From assembly GCA_014654535.1 (NCBI GenBank), contig BNBA01000036.1, forward strand, positions 1-38,348: a stretch of 38,348 nucleotides of DNA. Reading direction: 5' to 3'. This DNA is from Xanthomonas boreopolis (lineage in GTDB: Bacteria > Pseudomonadota > Gammaproteobacteria > Xanthomonadales > Xanthomonadaceae). A program made the translations under genes and the position numbers. Position 1 is the stretch's first letter; each line of letters begins with the position of its first letter. Positions 36,528-38,348 of this stretch are shown piece by piece. The notes under the pieces are model-generated. The model searched no databases, had not been told where the DNA came from, and saw nothing but the letters and a program-made list of their open reading frames with translations.

Positions 36528-37712
36528 TCAGGCGCCTTGCCGCCTCAGCGCCAACAGCACCGCGCCGCCCGCGATCAGGCCCCAGAACGCGGCGCCGATG
36601 CCGGCCATCGTCAGGCCGGAAGCGGTGACCAGGAACGTCACCAGAGCCGCCTCCCGCTCGTGTTCCTCGCGCAGCGCCGCCGCCAGGCTGTTGCCGATCG
36701 TGCCCAGCAGCGCGATGCCGGCGATCGCCATCACCAGTTCCTTGGGAAAGGCCGAGAACAGCGCCGCCACGGTCGCGCCGAACAACCCGATCAGCAGGTA
36801 GAACGCGCCGGCGAACACCGCCGCCATGTAGCGCTTCGATGGGTCCTCGTGCGCCTCGCGCCCCATGCAGATCGCCGCGGTGATCGCCGCCAGGTTCAAC
36901 GCGTACGCACCGAACGGCGCCAGCAGCGTATTGACCACCCCGATCCAGCCGATCGCCGGCGAAATGGGCAACGCGTAACCCGATGCGCGGGCCACCGCCA
37001 CGCCCGGCACGTTCTGCGATGCCATGGTCACCACGAACAGCGGCAGCGCGATGCCGAAGAGCGCCGCCCACGAGAACGACGGCATCGTGAACAGCGGGCG
37101 CGCCACCGCCACGTGCACCTCGTTCCAGTGCATCGCGCCCGTGCCCGCGGCGATCGCCAGGCCGACCAGCAGCGCCGCGATCACCGCGTAGCGCGCGAAC
37201 AGCTTCCTGCCGCACAGGTAGACCATGAACATCGCCAGCGTCATGCCCGGCTGCGCCTGCACCGACACGAACAGGTCCAGCCCGAACCGCAACAGCACGC
37301 CGGCCAACATGCCCGAGGCCAGCGACACCGGTATCCGCCGCATGGCGCGCGCGAACACCCCGCTGAATCCCGCCGCCGCGCCGAGCAGCGCGGCCAGCAC
37401 GAACGCCCCGATCGCATCGGACAGCGGCACCGCGGCGGCGCTGGCGATCAGCATCGCCGCCCCCGGCGTCGACCATGCCGTGACCACCGGCATCCGCCAG
37501 CGCAGCGACAGCCCGATGCAGGTCACCCCCATGCCGATGCCCAGCGCCCACATCCACGAGCCGATCTCGGCCTGGCTCGCGCCCAGGTGGCGTGCGGCCT
37601 CGAACACGATGACCGCCGAGCTCGCGAAACCCACCAGGACCGTGACGAATCCGGCGGCGAGCGTGGACAGCGAGACATCGCCGAGGATCGAGGTCCGGCC
37701 GGGCATCGACAT
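36528..37712 (-). CDS. Benzoate/H+ symporter-like transporter (BenE family)
   Basis: This 394-residue inner-membrane protein has about 11-12 membrane segments and the BenE pattern: GFVTVLVGFASSAVIVFEAA, TAWSTPGAAMLIASA, FVVTMASQNVPGVAV and APFGAYALNLAAITAAICMG. The family imports benzoate or related aromatic acids with protons, but no catabolic genes are nearby. AAGGAG stands seven bases ahead of ATG 37712; a second in-frame ATG follows two codons later. Confidence 0.88.
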   Translation of the reverse strand: MSMPGRTSILGDVSLSTLAAGFVTVLVGFASSAVIVFEAARHLGASQAEIGSWMWALGIGMGVTCIGLSLRWRMPVVTAWSTPGAAMLIASAAAVPLSDAIGAFVLAALLGAAAGFSGVFARAMRRIPVSLASGMLAGVLLRFGLDLFVSVQAQPGMTLAMFMVYLCGRKLFARYAVIAALLVGLAIAAGTGAMHWNEVHVAVARPLFTMPSFSWAALFGIALPLFVVTMASQNVPGVAVARASGYALPISPAIGWIGVVNTLLAPFGAYALNLAAITAAICMGREAHEDPSKRYMAAVFAGAFYLLIGLFGATVAALFSAFPKELVMAIAGIALLGTIGNSLAAALREEHEREAALVTFLVTASGLTMAGIGAAFWGLIAGGAVLLALRRQGA

Positions 37713-37818
37713 CGACAGCTCCTTGCGAAGAGGGGGAGCTGCATTCTCACCGACGATCGCCGGATGCGCAGGCGGGAGCGGGCGGGAGGACGTTTCTCGA
37801 AGCCGCGCGAAAAAAGTG

Positions 37819-37846
37819 TTGACGGATTCAGGAATCCGATTAAACT
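37819..37846 (+). promoter_or_regulatory. rrn promoter P1
   Basis: TTGACG (37819-37824), 16 bases, TAAACT (37841-37846). It is the first of four similar promoters ahead of the rRNA operon. Confidence 0.6.
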
Positions 37847-37935
37847 GCGCAGCCCTCGCCGACATCGGCCTCCTTCTCCGGAAGGAACCGGCTTCGGAAA
37901 GGGTCCTCGAATCAATGACTTCAGCGACAAAGGTG

Positions 37936-37964
37936 TTGACGATTCGAGGAAGTGGCCGCAGAAT
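37936..37964 (+). promoter_or_regulatory. rrn promoter P2
   Basis: TTGACG (37936-37941), 17 bases, CAGAAT (37959-37964), followed by GAGCGGCTCGCTTCG as after P3 and P4. The -10 is weak. Confidence 0.5.
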
Positions 37965-38032
37965 GAGCGGCTCGCTTCGAGAGGGTCTTCGGACCGGATT
38001 GAAGCGGCGGCAACCTCCTCGGCGACGAGGGG

Positions 38033-38060
38033 TTGACGAGGTGGGAAAGTCCGCTATGAT
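38033..38060 (+). promoter_or_regulatory. rrn promoter P3
   Basis: TTGACG (38033-38038), 16 bases, TATGAT (38055-38060), followed by GGCGGGCTCGCTTCGG. The GC-rich bases right after the -10 are typical of stringently controlled promoters. Confidence 0.75.
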
Positions 38061-38132
38061 GGCGGGCTCGCTTCGGCAAAAACCTTCGGGTGGCTGGGGC
38101 GGCAGGTTGAAGTCGGCGCCCGCAACGAGGTG

Positions 38133-38160
38133 TTGACGGAAACGAAAAGCCGGCTATAAT
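38133..38160 (+). promoter_or_regulatory. rrn promoter P4
   Basis: TTGACG (38133-38138), 16 bases, perfect TATAAT (38155-38160), followed by GGGCGGCTCGCTTCG. It is the strongest of the set and nearest to the rRNA. Confidence 0.85.
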
Positions 38161-38348
38161 GGGCGGCTCGCTTCGAAGGAAACTTCGGGGCATGCGGGAA
38201 AGGCGCTGAGGCCGGCCCCGAGGTTCTTTGAAAGTGTGCGCAGGTAATTTGTGCGGACGCCTGCAGGAAGGATGATTGTCCATCTTGCAGACGTTTAATC
38301 AAGCAACAAGTCAATTGCTTTGCAAGCGATACGTTGCCAGAGATTGGA
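38161..38348 (+). promoter_or_regulatory. 16S rRNA leader with boxA-like antitermination site
   Basis: The transcript leader holds GTTCTTTGAAA (38223-38233), a boxA-like element, and ends in CCAGAGATTGGA. Xanthomonad 16S genes begin right after a similar AGATTGAAC stretch, so the mature 16S should start within roughly 20 bases of the window end. No part of the 16S body is visible. Confidence 0.75.

Noticed and set aside
38300-38348. Start of 16S rRNA inside the window
   Set aside because: The conserved AGAGTTTGATC string near the 16S 5' end is not reached; only leader sequence is present.

Overview
The window is a stretch of chromosome from a GC-rich gammaproteobacterium, most likely of the Xanthomonadaceae (Lysobacter / Pseudoxanthomonas / Luteimonas / Xanthomonas group; genus not resolved). 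This rests on a Xanthomonas/Caulobacter-type TonB-dependent receptor, an XAC0095-like protein, an IS30-type end, dispersed xanthomonad-style repeats and the very high G+C of most genes. About 27 protein genes can be supported. The right edge lies in the leader of a ribosomal RNA operon, just short of the expected 16S start.

Left part (1-4300) is accessory DNA, visibly richer in A+T than the rest. It holds the right end of an IS30-family element that cuts off an unknown gene, a Tox-REase-5 nuclease toxin with an Imm52 immunity protein (probably a type VI secretion cargo pair), an unrecognised 265-residue protein, a convergent gene with a HEPN-like RNxxxH motif, and an XAC0095-like gene. That last gene is preceded by what looks like a C4/CI-type antisense RNA control region: promoter, short RNA with a U-tract terminator, and downstream stretches complementary to that RNA.

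4300-7650 carries a ParD/ParE-like pair whose toxin frame runs without a stop into a TonB-like protein (membrane segment, proline-rich linker, C-terminal domain), an ion channel with an altered selectivity filter, a GFA-family zinc protein and a YdeI/DUF1905 protein.

7650-17760 is a galactoside-utilisation locus: TonB-dependent receptor, GH2 beta-galactosidase (broken by two frameshifts), convergent GH36 alpha-galactosidase (intact) and a GntR/FCD regulator. A near-identical 16-base element overlaps the likely promoters of both the receptor and the alpha-galactosidase, which suggests one regulon, probably repressed by the GntR protein. An MHS-type MFS transporter follows.

19500-24850 is a minus-strand aromatic-compound efflux operon (MarR regulator, DUF1656, HlyD adaptor, NodT-type outer membrane factor, FUSC pump). 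24980-31340 is folE followed closely by a three-gene SMC operon matching JetA, JetB and JetC of Wadjet / MksFEB, without a JetD nuclease gene next to it; JetC has a histone-H1-like basic tail. 31440-37710 has a TSUP permease, a YchJ protein, a small membrane protein, a lytic transglycosylase fused in frame to a hexose-phosphate mutarotase, a Tet-type MFS exporter and a BenE-type transporter. 37800-38348 holds four tandem rrn promoters and the 16S leader.
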